Position numbers and translations under genes: made by a program. A stretch of 64,000 bases of DNA from Verticiella alkaliphila (GTDB lineage Bacteria; Pseudomonadota; Gammaproteobacteria; Burkholderiales; Burkholderiaceae_B): NCBI RefSeq assembly GCF_018904615.1, contig NZ_JADCNH010000002.1, positions 186,001 through 250,000 of the forward strand. Direction: 5' to 3'. This document shows, in pieces, positions 34,684-43,011 of this stretch. The notes below the pieces were generated by a model, which worked only from the letters and a program-made list of their open reading frames with translations, had not been told where the DNA came from and made no database searches. Numbering within the stretch: position 1 is the first letter of the stretch; each line of letters starts with the position of its first letter.

Positions 34684-36910
34684 ATGCAATCTCCTCACAA
34701 GCCCGTCTCCAGGCTCGGCCGGACGTGGCTGGCCCTGCTCGGGCTGGGCATTCTGGCCGCTCGTCTCTCGGGTGCTGACGCTCGCTGGCATCGCGCTGCT
34801 GGTGGCGCTGTCGTACCCGCTGCTGCGCCGCGCGCGAGGCCTGTCTCCTGCACGCGGCCCCGCGCTGGCCGTGGCAGCCATTCTGGCGGTCGGCACGGGC
34901 GATACCGTGTGGGGCATGTTCCAGCCGCATCCCATCGTGGCCGCGCAGGATCACGGCCCGGCGCTCACGCCGGCGCCCAAGGATGCCGCATCAAACTGGG
35001 CGCACTACGGCAACACGCCGGGTGCCTCGCGCTTCGTGGCGCTGGACCAGATCAATCGCGATACCGTCCGTGATCTGCAGGTGGCCTGGACGTATCGCAC
35101 GGGCGATATCGCCGACAGCCCGACCGGCAACGGCGCCGAAGACCAGCTCACGCCTTTGCAGGTGGGTGATCGTGTCTTCGTCTGCACGCCGCACAACAAC
35201 GTGATCGCGCTGGAAGCAGCCACGGGCAAGGAGCTCTGGAAGACCGAGATCAACGCCAAGCAGAAGAAGTGGATGCGCTGCCGCGGTCTGGCGTACTTCG
35301 ATGCGGCGCAGACGATCGAGGCGCCGAGCGTGCCGGGTTCGACCCCCGTGGTGCCGGTCGTGGTGGCTGCGGGCGCGGCGTGCGAACGTCGCATTCTCAT
35401 GAACTCCATCCAGGCCGAGCTGATCGCCCTCGACGCCGACACCGGCGCCTTCTGCGCCGACTTCGGCACCAATGGCCGGGTCGATCTGAAGCAGGGCATC
35501 GGCAAGGGCGCGGATGCGGGCGAATACTCGCTCACGTCGGCCCCGACCCTGGCGGGCACCACGGTGGTCGTGGGCGGCCGGGTGGCGGACAACGTCAGCA
35601 CCGACATGCCGGGCGGCGTGGTGCGCGGCTACGACGTGATCACGGGTGAGCTGCGCTGGGCCTTCGATCCCGGCAATCCCGACGACAAGAGCGCGCCTGC
35701 CCCGGGCGAGACCTACGTGCGTTCGACGCCCAATGTCTGGGCGCCGATGTCCTACGACCCTTCGTCGAACACCGTCTTCATGCCGGTGGGCAGCGCGGCG
35801 ATCGATCTGTTTAGCGTCAAGCACACGGCGCTGGATCGCAAGTACGGCGCGACGATGCTCGCCGTGGACGCCACGACCGGCCAGGAGAAGTGGGTCTACC
35901 AGACGGTGCACAACGACCTGTGGGATTACGACATCCCCATGCAGCCGACCTTTGTCGACTTCCCGATGCCCGATGGCTCCACGACGCCGGCGCTGATCTT
36001 CGGGACCAAGGGCGGCCAGATCTTCGTGCTGGATCGTCAGACGGGCAAGCCGCTCACGCAGGTCGAGGAGCGTCCCGTCAAGGCAGGCAAGATTCCGGAC
36101 CAAGTCTATTCGCCCACGCAGCCCTTCTCGGTGGGCATGCCCACGATCGGCGCAGCCGACCTGACCGAGGCCGACATGTGGGGCGCCACGCCGTTCGATC
36201 AGCTCGTGTGCCGCATCAAGTTCAAATCCATGCGCTACGACGGGCTCTTCACACCGCCTGGCAAGGATCCCTCATTGAACCTGCCGGGCTCGCTCGGTGG
36301 CATGAACTGGGGCGGACTGTCGCTCGATCCGAACGGGCAGTACCTCTTCGTGAACGACATGCGCATCGGCCTGGAAGTGCAGCTGATCGACCAGCCTGCG
36401 GGCGGCAAGCGCAGCGACGGTGGCGAAGCCGCCAACGTCACCACCGCCACGCCGCTGGTGGGCACGCCTTACGCCATCAACGCCAAGCTGCGCTTCGTCT
36501 CGCCGCTCGACATTCCGTGCCAGGCCCCGCCCTTCGGCACCCTGACCGCCGTCGACCTGAAGACCCGCCAGATCGCCTGGCAGGTGCCGGTCGGCACGGT
36601 GCAGGATACGGGCCCCATGGGCATCAAGATGCGTCTGCCGATCCCGGTGGGCATGCCCACGATCGGGGGCACGCTGGCGACCCAAGGCGGGCTGGTGTTC
36701 ATCGCCGCCACGCAGGATTACTACCTGCGCGCCTATCACAGCGGTACGGGCGAAGAGCTCTGGAAGGCCCGTCTGCCGGTGGGCAGCCAGGGCACGCCGA
36801 TCAGCTACACGGTGCCCGCCACGGGCAAGCAGTACGTGATCGTGTCGGCGGGTGGCGCGCGTAACTCGCCGGATCGCGGCGATTACGTCGTGGCCTACGC
36901 GCTGCCGTAA
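34684..36910 (+). pseudogene. gcd: Membrane PQQ glucose-type dehydrogenase with damaged N-terminus
   Basis: The catalytic part (from about 34950) is a complete quinoprotein propeller of the glucose/quinate/shikimate family: NWAHYGNTPGASRF start, the catalytic Asp in HNDLWDYD, the Lys in GTKGGQIFVLDRQTGKPL and the last blade ending DYVVAYALP. It would oxidise an aldose at the periplasmic face and pass electrons to ubiquinone. The membrane part is wrong. An ATG at 34684 with AAGGA upstream reads MQSPHKPVSRLG and a helix (TWLALLGLGILA), but the next helix (LTLAGIALLVALSYP) is in another frame; the switch is at about 34757-34765 and removing one base fixes it. Even then only about three of the usual five helices remain. 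The continuous frame would need an implausible TTG at 34517. Confidence 0.75.
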
Positions 36911-37100
36911 GCAAGTCCGGGTGCGTCCCGCTGTGGGCGCACCCAGTAGTCGCGGCGAAACTCAGACGCCGGCAGCATCTGGTCGGGTGAACAGCGTAGC
37001 CAAGCTTCACGTGGTCGAGCGGGTATGCGCTTTGCTACGTTCCGTATCGTTGGCCGCCTCAGGGCGGTCCTTTCTTCCGATACTGCTGAAAGGAGGTTCC

Positions 37101-37673
37101 ATGAAACTGTCCGCCCTGTCCCTGCGCAATGCCGCCATGACCGCCGTCGGCGCCGTCCTGTGTGCCGGCACTGCCTTTGCCGCCACGCCCTCGACCTCTG
37201 CCCAGGACCGCTACGCCGCCGAACGCGCCGCGTGCGAATCCGGCCGCAGCGGCCAGGACCGTGCCACCTGCATGCGCGAAGTGGGCGCAGCGCGTCAGGA
37301 ACGCCAGCGCAACAACCTGAACAACGTCCAAAGTGACGCCCAGCTGCGTGCCAACGCGGCCGCGCGCTGCGATCGCCTTCCCCCGGAGCGTCGTGAGGGC
37401 TGCATGGCCCTGCGTGGCGACAACGTGCAAGTCCAGGGCAGCGTTCCGGGCGGCGCCATCCTGCGCCAGACCACCATCCGTGAAGTTGGTGAGCCGCGCC
37501 CGATGCCCAATGCTGGCACTGGCATGAACCAACCGGGCATGGCCCCCGCACCGGGCGCTGCCCAGCCGATGCCCGCCCCCGGCATGGCACCGGCCCCGCA
37601 GCCGATGCCGCAAGGCACGACCGCGCCGTACGGCACGGGCACCGGCATGGGTTCCGGCACCGGCATGCGCTGA
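37101..37673 (+). CDS. Exported Met/Pro/Gly-rich protein of unknown function
   Basis: A protein of 190 aa. It has a Sec signal peptide (MKLSALSLRNAAMTAVGAV, cleaved near AFAAT), a charged helical middle with four Cys (in AACESG, TCMRE, ARCDR, GCMAL), then a low-complexity tail of Met-Pro-Ala-Pro-Gly repeats (about 135-190). A very strong ribosome site (AAAGGAGGTTCC) sits just before the ATG, so it should be well expressed; longer in-frame readings are rejected. A strong terminator follows. Proteins of this kind are common in Burkholderiales but have no assigned role. Confidence 0.75.
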   Translation: MKLSALSLRNAAMTAVGAVLCAGTAFAATPSTSAQDRYAAERAACESGRSGQDRATCMREVGAARQERQRNNLNNVQSDAQLRANAAARCDRLPPERREGCMALRGDNVQVQGSVPGGAILRQTTIREVGEPRPMPNAGTGMNQPGMAPAPGAAQPMPAPGMAPAPQPMPQGTTAPYGTGTGMGSGTGMR

Positions 37674-37680
37674 TGCTGCT

Positions 37681-37701
37681 GGCCGCGACTTCGTCGCGGC
37701 C
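37681..37701 (+). terminator. GC hairpin after the 190-aa protein gene
   Basis: GGCCGCGAC, loop TTC, GTCGCGGCC gives a 9-bp stem starting 8 nt after the stop codon. No T-run follows, and a far stronger terminator comes next, so this may aid 3'-end stability. Confidence 0.4.
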
Positions 37702-37708
37702 CTGGTTG

Positions 37709-37747
37709 ATGCAAAAAGGGAACGCCTCGCGCGTTCCCTTTTTGCAT
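37709..37747. terminator. Strong bidirectional intrinsic terminator
   Basis: A 17-bp perfect stem (37709-37725 with 37731-37747) around loop CTCGC, with A5 on the left and T5 on the right arm. It should end transcription of the 190-aa protein gene and shield the tRNA-Arg gene. Confidence 0.8.
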
Positions 37748-37827
37748 GCGTGCCGCCCGAAACCCCCGCAGGAGCAAGGGCGCCCCGGTGGTAAACTCCG
37801 GCCTCTGGCGCGCCTGCGCCAGGCAGC

Positions 37828-37904
37828 CTGCCCATAGCTCAGTTGGATAGAGCATCCGCCTTCTAAGCGGACGGTCGGGGGTTCGACTCCCTCTGGGCAG
37901 GCCA
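37828..37904 (+). tRNA. tRNA-Arg (anticodon TCT)
   Basis: A 77-nt cloverleaf: acceptor CTGCCCA with TGGGCAG, D-arm GCTC...GAGC, anticodon stem TCCGC/GCGGA with loop CTTCTAA, T-arm GGGGG-TTCGACT-CCCTC, discriminator G and encoded CCA. Loop sequence sets anticodon TCT, reading AGA/AGG codons, which are rare in this GC-rich genome. The first base pair is C-G, which is uncommon. No direct repeat of its 3' end was found in the region downstream. Confidence 0.92.
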
Positions 37905-37984
37905 CGCATTGCCGGCGATCCATCATCTGCTGTGATGGCGTGCCCCGTTGACACGCCTTACCGAGCGCGGCGCGGCCCTGCCGT

Positions 37985-38209
37985 TCAACCGAAAGGGTTG
38001 TTCCGCTTGTTGATGACGCTCTTGAGACTGTCGCCGATCTGTCGCACCTGCTGGGCGTGCTGGTCGACCGTTTGGAAAAACTGCTCGTTCAGCTGATCGA
38101 GGCGGGCTTGATCAGCAGCCGTGAGCGTGCCGCCCGACACACCCTCGAGGTCTGCGTCGGAGATGGCGTTGCTCGACACGTCGCGATCCGTATCGTTGGG
38201 CGCAGTCAT
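37985..38209 (-). CDS. Short double-glycine leader peptide
   Basis: A peptide of 74 aa. The start at 38209 (MTAPNDTD) follows AGGAA at about 8 nt; the longer in-frame reading is rejected. Residues 1-27 end in ISDADLEGVSGG, a bacteriocin-type double-glycine leader, unlike the 80-aa Nif11-like leaders at 1743-2598. The 47-aa remainder (TLTAADQARL... to NNPFG) is hydrophilic, Gln-rich and should be an amphipathic helix, with no Cys. It could be exported by a C39-type ABC transporter, but none is near. Function unknown. An 8-bp inverted repeat (38267-38286) lies upstream. Confidence 0.6.
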   Translation of the reverse strand: MTAPNDTDRDVSSNAISDADLEGVSGGTLTAADQARLDQLNEQFFQTVDQHAQQVRQIGDSLKSVINKRNNPFG

Positions 38210-38266
38210 CGTGAGTTCCTGGAGAATGTGGGCCGGTCGAGTGTAGGGCATCTCGACGGCCCAGGC

Positions 38267-38286
38267 CATGGCACGCCTGTGCCATG
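38267..38286. repeat. Inverted repeat upstream of the double-glycine peptide gene
   Basis: CATGGCAC, 4 nt, GTGCCATG. It lies 58 bp before the peptide start codon, between that gene and the 3' end of the antitoxin gene. It could be a terminator of the toxin-antitoxin transcript or an operator. No T-run supports the first. Confidence 0.35.
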
Positions 38287-38340
38287 CCAAAGCTCGCTTT
38301 GCGAGGCAGAGGCATGTCGACGGATTACCGCGCGCAGAGT

Positions 38341-38694
38341 TTAGGAAAGCTGGTCGATCGTAATGCCCATTGCCGCGGCGATGCGCTCTCTCGTGGCTTT
38401 CTTCGGCTTGGCGTCCGCGGCCTCCATGGCTGCATAACTGGGCTGGCGGATATCGAGTCGCCGCGCCATCTCGGCCTGAGTCAGTCCAAGATGCTCGCGC
38501 CAAGCTCGGATCATGCTCCACTCATTCCTTACGTGGAGGGCCATGACCTCATGCGGGGTCGAGCCATCGGCGGGAATTCGACCCGCAGTAGCACCAGGGA
38601 CACCCGTCAGTTTAAGGTACTCGTCATAGGGCAATACGACGAAGGCCGGCTTGCCATTGGACTCCAGAATGGTCAGGGCTGCACTCATGCGCAT
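38341..38694 (-). CDS. Antitoxin with Phd-like N-terminus and XRE-type HTH
   Basis: A protein of 117 aa. Residues about 5-35 (ALTILESNGKPAFVVLPYDE) resemble the dimerising part of Phd/YefM antitoxins. Residues about 60-117 form an XRE helix-turn-helix (LGLTQAEMARRLDIRQPSYA), as in HigA-type antitoxins. It follows the RelE-type toxin gene by 6 bp, the toxin-first order of higBA modules. It should neutralise the toxin and repress the promoter at 38970-39006, where the palindrome could be its operator. The mix of two antitoxin-like parts is noteworthy. Confidence 0.8.
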   Translation of the reverse strand: MRMSAALTILESNGKPAFVVLPYDEYLKLTGVPGATAGRIPADGSTPHEVMALHVRNEWSMIRAWREHLGLTQAEMARRLDIRQPSYAAMEAADAKPKKATRERIAAAMGITIDQLS

Positions 38695-38700
38695 CTCCTT

Positions 38701-38955
38701 TCAATAAGTGTTCTCGTCTCGCTTTTTGACTTGCTGCACTTCGATGATGCGGACCTCGGTGTCTGCATCGAACAGCACACGATAATTACCGACCCGCATG
38801 CGATAACCGAACTCATGCTTGGTCAGGGCAATGACGTTCTTGGCGCTGGGGAACGTTACTAGTTGGCCTACGGCGTCGATGATTGAAACTTGCGCTTGGC
38901 GGTCGACCTTCCTGAGTTGTTTCTTCGCCCTGCTGGACCAGTTGATGCGGTACAT
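38701..38955 (-). CDS. RelE/ParE-family toxin
   Basis: A protein of 84 aa matching the RelE fold: MYRINWSSRAKKQLRKVDRQ starts with the typical basic helix, FGYRMRVGNYRVLFDAD is the conserved core and IIEVQQVKKRDENTY the C-terminus with basic and Tyr residues. RelE toxins cut mRNA in the ribosome. The start at 38955 has AGAGG upstream, and a longer in-frame reading is rejected. The base composition of the module and its promoter is more AT-rich than the surroundings, which fits horizontal transfer. Confidence 0.85.
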   Translation of the reverse strand: MYRINWSSRAKKQLRKVDRQAQVSIIDAVGQLVTFPSAKNVIALTKHEFGYRMRVGNYRVLFDADTEVRIIEVQQVKKRDENTY

Positions 38956-38976
38956 CGTCGTCCTCTTTATAGTTTT

Positions 38977-39006
38977 ATTATAGTTTAAGCTATAAGGCGA
39001 CGGCAA
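38977..39006 (-). promoter_or_regulatory. Promoter and operator of the toxin-antitoxin operon
   Basis: On the minus strand TTGCCG (39006-39001), 18 nt, TATAAT (38982-38977) form a good sigma-70 promoter about 22 nt before the toxin ATG. TTATAG and CTATAA (38978-38983 and 38990-38995) make a 6-bp palindrome over the -10 region, a natural site for autorepression by the antitoxin. Confidence 0.6.
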
Positions 39007-39202
39007 TCTGGTTCGGCTCGATGCATCGGCTTCGCGCAACACCTATGCGCTGTGGCGGGCGGCGTCACCAACGCCAGGCGGCCAGATGCCGGAGAGCTTA
39101 GCTGATTTATTAATCGACGCGCGTGAGTTCCACAGCAGGCTTACCGAGCTCAGCCTCGACCGGCTATACCTTGCTGACAACAAATGCCCAGTCCACATCT
39201 GA
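38996..39202 (+). other. Unidentified open frame, possible gene remnant
   Basis: A 69-codon stretch open from 38996 to a TGA at 39200-39202, without a credible start codon. It reads as plausible protein (DGNLVRLDASASRN, later ESLADLLIDAREFHSRL and LYLADNKCPVHI). I do not recognise it. It may be the 3' end of a lost gene in this rearranged stretch between the toxin operon and the ene-reductase remnant. Nothing else is seen at 39203-39311 besides a small GTGCGC/GCGCAC hairpin (39249-39265). Confidence 0.25.
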
Positions 39203-39311
39203 GACCGCAAGGCATGCTGACTAGGCGCTACGTTCCCTTCTCGTGCGGGTGCGCGTTTGGCGCACGTGATCCTTAAAAGAAGCGGGTAGCGGCTCATATT
39301 GTCTGCCCGCA

Positions 39312-39458
39312 TTCGGCGCGTCCTTCATCAGCAGCCCGGATCTCGTTGCCCGCCTGAAGCACGACTGGCCGCTCGCGCAGCCGGATCGCGCGACCTTCTA
39401 TGGCGGCGATGCGCGGGGCTACATCGACTATCCCGCCTACGCGCCCCTGGCTGCCTAG
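39312..39458 (+). pseudogene. 3' fragment of an ene-reductase (Old Yellow Enzyme) gene
   Basis: 48 codons plus stop matching the C-terminus of alkene reductases such as NemA: FGASFISSPDLVARL, then WPLAQPDRATFYGGDARGY and IDYPAY. The FMN-binding Arg/Gly segments that precede this in the family and the whole barrel are missing, and no start codon fits. So it is the tail of a deleted gene. At 39459-39609 I see no gene. The LysR gene that follows may once have regulated or neighboured it. Confidence 0.75.
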
Positions 39459-39609
39459 CGCGTGGCGGCGCGGTCCGCTGCCGGTGTTCGGATAGCTCCC
39501 GACACAGCGCGGTCCCCGACGGGCAGCTGCGTCGATTCGCGACGTAGATGCGGGGAAATGTACCGATGTATTCCTGCAGGAGCGCAGTCTTTTCGACGGT
39601 GGGGCATGG

Positions 39610-40515
39610 TCATCCCCCAGAGGGCCACTCGAAGCCACGCACATGCACCAGGAACGCCGTCATCGCGGCGCTCGCGTGACGCCGATTCGGGTAGTACAGA
39701 TACCAGCTCGGCAGGGTGGCCGACCAGTCCGCCAGCAGCTCGACGAGGCGGCCCTCCTGCAGGGCGCTGTCGACATAGGGCGCGAAGAGGTGGGCCACGC
39801 CCTGGCCGGCCAGGGCCGCCTGAAGCTCCTGATGCGCCGAGCTCAACGTGAGCCGGCCTTCCGGCAGGATGGTCACCGTGTGCCCGTTCTTCTCGAACGA
39901 CCACGCCACGCGCGTGCCACCCGGAAACCGTCGGCAGATGGCCTCATGGCCGGCGAGCTCGTCCGGCGTGGTGGGCCGGCCTCGATCCGCCAGGTAGGAC
40001 GGTGCGGCCACGATGGCATAACGCAGCGCGGGCCCGAGTGGCACGGCGACCATGTCGCGCGCGAGCTGCTGGCCGAATCTCACGCCCGCATCGAAGCCTT
40101 CCTCGACGATGTCCACGATGGCCGCATCGCTCACGATCTCGACTTTCACGCTGGGATAGGCGCGCATGAAGTCGAACACCAGCGGGCAGAGCACGTGATC
40201 GACGGCGGGGCCGGGGGCGTTGATGCGGATCGTGCCGGCGGGGCTCGCGCGCAATTGATCGAGTTCGTCCACGGCGAGCTGGATATCTCGCAGCGCGGGC
40301 GCCAGACGCTCCAGCAGGCGCCCGCCCGCCTCGGTGGGGGCCACGCTGCGCGTGGTGCGATTGAGGAGGCGGATGCCGAGGGCGGCCTCGAGCGCATTCA
40401 TGCTCTGGCTCAACGCCGACGACGACACGCGGCGTTCGGCAGCCGCTGCGCGAAAACCGCCGCAGCGCACGATATCGGCAAAGATCGCCAGGCTGTCGAG
40501 ACGGGTGGTCGTCAT
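39610..40515 (-). CDS. LysR-family regulator (CrgA/AaeR-like)
   Basis: A regulator of 301 aa. The HTH region (LDSLAIFADIVRCGGFRAAA, then VSSSALSQSMNALEAALGI) and effector domain are complete. AGTIRINAPGPAVDHVL and the GFDAGVRFG segment place it in the subgroup that often controls divergent oxidoreductase or hydrolase genes. It diverges from the metallo-hydrolase gene at 40657 with a 141-bp gap, so that gene is the likely target. Effector unknown. Confidence 0.88.
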   Translation of the reverse strand: MTTTRLDSLAIFADIVRCGGFRAAAAERRVSSSALSQSMNALEAALGIRLLNRTTRSVAPTEAGGRLLERLAPALRDIQLAVDELDQLRASPAGTIRINAPGPAVDHVLCPLVFDFMRAYPSVKVEIVSDAAIVDIVEEGFDAGVRFGQQLARDMVAVPLGPALRYAIVAAPSYLADRGRPTTPDELAGHEAICRRFPGGTRVAWSFEKNGHTVTILPEGRLTLSSAHQELQAALAGQGVAHLFAPYVDSALQEGRLVELLADWSATLPSWYLYYPNRRHASAAMTAFLVHVRGFEWPSGG

Positions 40516-40656
40516 TGCGTAGCTTTACTAACCAGTGCGTGCAGGATTGGGTATCTTATCAGCGCGACGAGAGGCTGCCACAGTGAAGGCCTTCGACGCG
40601 CCCGGTTGTCACAAGCCGCGCGTCATCTCCAAACTGCTTTCGCTCAGGAGACTGCC

Positions 40657-41667
40657 ATGTCGTTTCATCCGCCTTTGTCTCGTCACCGTCGCGCCGTCAT
40701 GCTCTCTGCCGTGGCGGGCGCTGCCGGACTCGCGCTGGGACCGGGCTTCACGCGCCCGGCGCTCGCGCAAGCAGCAACGCCGGCGGCGCCCTTCGCCGCA
40801 GGCAATGCTGCAACGTATCGCTTTCAGCTCGGCGACATCACGGCCACGGTGGTGAGCGACGGCCTGATCGGCGGCCCGCCGGCCATCTATGCGAGCGATG
40901 CTGGTGAGCTCGAGCTGGGCGAAGCCTTGCGTCAGGCGTTCCTGCCCACCGATCACCTCACACTCAACCTGAACGTCCTGCTGCTCGAGATGGGCGGTCG
41001 CCGCATCCTGCTCGAAGCCGGCGCTGGCCAGACCATGGGGCCGCATGGCGGCAGGATCTTCGCCAATCTGGCCGCGCTGGGCCTGCGCCCGGAAGACATC
41101 GATGTGATCGTGATCTCGCACACGCACCCAGATCACGTCGGCAATCTGCGCGCAGCGGATGGGGGCAAGGCCTTCCCGCGCGCCACGGTGTTCGCGCCTC
41201 GAGCAGATTGGGATTTCTTCGTGCAGAACGAGCCGGATCTGTCCTACATGCCGGTGCCGGAAGATTTTCGTCGCCGGTTCGGCGCCGCCATCAAGCGCAG
41301 TGTCGAACCGTATGCGGCCTCGATTGAACGCTACGACGCCGGCGATGAGATCGTGCCGGGTCTCACGACGCTGATCGCGGCAGGGCACACGCCTGGCATG
41401 GCCACTTTCCTGGTCCATTCGGGAGACGCGCAATTGCTGCTCACCGCAGATCTCGCCTATCACCCTGTCGTCAATATCGACAACGCATGGATCCCCGGTC
41501 CCGATCGAGACAAGGAGACCGCGCAGGCGTCGCGTGAACGCATCTTCGATCGCGCAGCCGCCGAACGCATGCTGGTGCTGGGCTTTCACTACCCGTTTCC
41601 GGGCCTCGGCCGCATGTTGAAGCTCGATCACGCCTATGCCTGGGTGCCCGCGTACTGGCAGTTCTGA
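40657..41667 (+). CDS. Exported MBL-fold metallo-hydrolase
   Basis: A protein of 336 aa. The signal region has Arg-Arg and a hydrophobic stretch (RHRRAVMLSAVAGAAGLALG) with cleavage near ALAQA, probably Tat-dependent. ISHTHPDHVGNL carries the HxHxDH zinc motif, AAGHTPGMATF the next His, LLTADLAYHP the Asp and LGFHYPFPG the last His. The start at 40657 follows CAGGAG. Related proteins include quorum-quenching lactonases, methyl parathion hydrolase and alkyl-sulfatase-like hydrolases, so the substrate is open. Regulation by the divergent LysR is likely. Confidence 0.87.
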   Translation: MSFHPPLSRHRRAVMLSAVAGAAGLALGPGFTRPALAQAATPAAPFAAGNAATYRFQLGDITATVVSDGLIGGPPAIYASDAGELELGEALRQAFLPTDHLTLNLNVLLLEMGGRRILLEAGAGQTMGPHGGRIFANLAALGLRPEDIDVIVISHTHPDHVGNLRAADGGKAFPRATVFAPRADWDFFVQNEPDLSYMPVPEDFRRRFGAAIKRSVEPYAASIERYDAGDEIVPGLTTLIAAGHTPGMATFLVHSGDAQLLLTADLAYHPVVNIDNAWIPGPDRDKETAQASRERIFDRAAAERMLVLGFHYPFPGLGRMLKLDHAYAWVPAYWQF

Positions 41668-41696
41668 TAGGTGGGTACATAGAAACCTGCCACATT

Positions 41697-41716
41697 CTCA
41701 ACGTTGAGGGTATGAT
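41697..41716 (+). promoter_or_regulatory. Palindrome and -10-like box before mig-14
   Basis: CTCAACGTTGAG is a perfect 12-bp palindrome (41697-41708), followed directly by GGTATGAT with a TATGAT -10-like box at 41711-41716. It lies about 165 nt before the mig-14 start. It could be an operator or the end of the preceding gene. Between 41668 and 41880 nothing else stands out. Confidence 0.35.
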
Positions 41717-41880
41717 CCTGCCCGCGCTGCCAGCTCGACAGTGTGTTCGTGCACGAGCCAAGATCGAGTGTGCAGCATCGGCAGGACGACCTGATAACGA
41801 GATCCTAACGGTCCTGCCGACCAGGCGCGACGGGCTTGCCCGGCGTCGGTGTGGAAGATCCGAAGGGAGTGGCAGGACGC

Positions 41881-42819
41881 ATGTTGCGATTTTGTTGGAG
41901 AGAGTTGGTCATGAGGACGCGCGGTTGGCGCGTCATTTCCGCAGTGGAGTATCGACGTTGCTATGAGCGGTTCGGTGGCAGTGTGATCACGCACCCTGAC
42001 GTGCTGGATCTCCTGCATGCGCGCATGCCGCTCAGGCCTCGTTATCTCGGGTTGAAAGGCAAGAATGGAGAGCTGGTCGGGGCTGTCTGTCGATGGGGCA
42101 ATCGTCTGGCGGGCGACGAGCGCGTCTTGCGCGACGTGGTGCAGGCGCATTTCGATCTTGGCGCACCCGAGATCGTGCTGCCAGTGTCCAGCGCTGCCGG
42201 TGCACGGGCCAACATCCTCACGCTGAAGAGTTCGCATGTGTCGGCCTTGAACCGCGGTCTCTTCACCAACCTGCGACCCGTGCAGCGTGACCGGCGTCAA
42301 CTGGCGTTGGCCAAGGACATGAGCGAAAGCGGCTTCTCCGCCAAGACCAAGCGCAAGCGTCGGCAGGCGGTGCGGGCCTTCCTGGAGGCCGGCGGCACGG
42401 TGACGCAGGTCCAGGACCACGATGCCAGCACGTTGGCGAACCTCTACGAGAACCTGCACCGCAGCCGCTGGGGCAAGGCGCCGGGGGATCGTCAGGCCAT
42501 GATCGATCTGCTGACGCAGCTGCGCCATCTGTTGTTCGGTCAAGTGCTTTGGCTCCATGGGGAGCCTGTCGCCTACGATTTCGTGCTGATGGCCCGCAGC
42601 CCCGGCTGGCTGTCCGCTGAATGCATCAACGGCGGCGTCGATCCGCGCTACCCAGACTTGTCATTGGGTTCCGTGCTGGTCTGGCTGAACCTCGTTCAGG
42701 CCTGGGAGATGGCAGAAGCAGAGGGACGCGATCTTCGCTTCTCGCTGGGTCGCATGGACACGGAGTACAAGAGCACGTGGTGTCGCCCCTCGCCAATCTA
42801 CAAGACCATCACGTTGTGA
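41881..42819 (+). CDS. mig-14: Mig-14-family protein (FemAB/GNAT-like fold)
   Basis: A protein of 312 aa matching the Mig-14 family, needed for resistance to antimicrobial peptides and survival in macrophages in Salmonella and Pseudomonas. YERFGGSVITHPDVLDLLH near the N-terminus and GFSAKTKRKRRQAVRAFLEA and SRWGKAP in the middle are typical, as is RFSLGRMDTEYKSTWCRP at the end. The fold resembles GNAT/FemX acyltransferases, though the biochemical reaction is not established. Starts at 41881 and 41911 (MRTRGW, with GGAGAG at good spacing) are both possible. It stands alone on the plus strand. Confidence 0.87.
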   Translation: MLRFCWRELVMRTRGWRVISAVEYRRCYERFGGSVITHPDVLDLLHARMPLRPRYLGLKGKNGELVGAVCRWGNRLAGDERVLRDVVQAHFDLGAPEIVLPVSSAAGARANILTLKSSHVSALNRGLFTNLRPVQRDRRQLALAKDMSESGFSAKTKRKRRQAVRAFLEAGGTVTQVQDHDASTLANLYENLHRSRWGKAPGDRQAMIDLLTQLRHLLFGQVLWLHGEPVAYDFVLMARSPGWLSAECINGGVDPRYPDLSLGSVLVWLNLVQAWEMAEAEGRDLRFSLGRMDTEYKSTWCRPSPIYKTITL

Positions 42820-43011
42820 GCCGCGTGTCAGCCTGAAGGCGTGCCTGGCACGAATCGACACGGGTTGCCCCGAGGTGGCAGTGTAAGCTCGGCCTGTTCG
42901 TCGTACGCATGGCCCATCGTGGCCGGCGACGAACGACACTGCTGCAACCGGCCATGGTCGCGACGCCTGCATAGGCGCGTCGGCCGTGGCCCCATTCGCT
43001 GAGGGCCCCAC

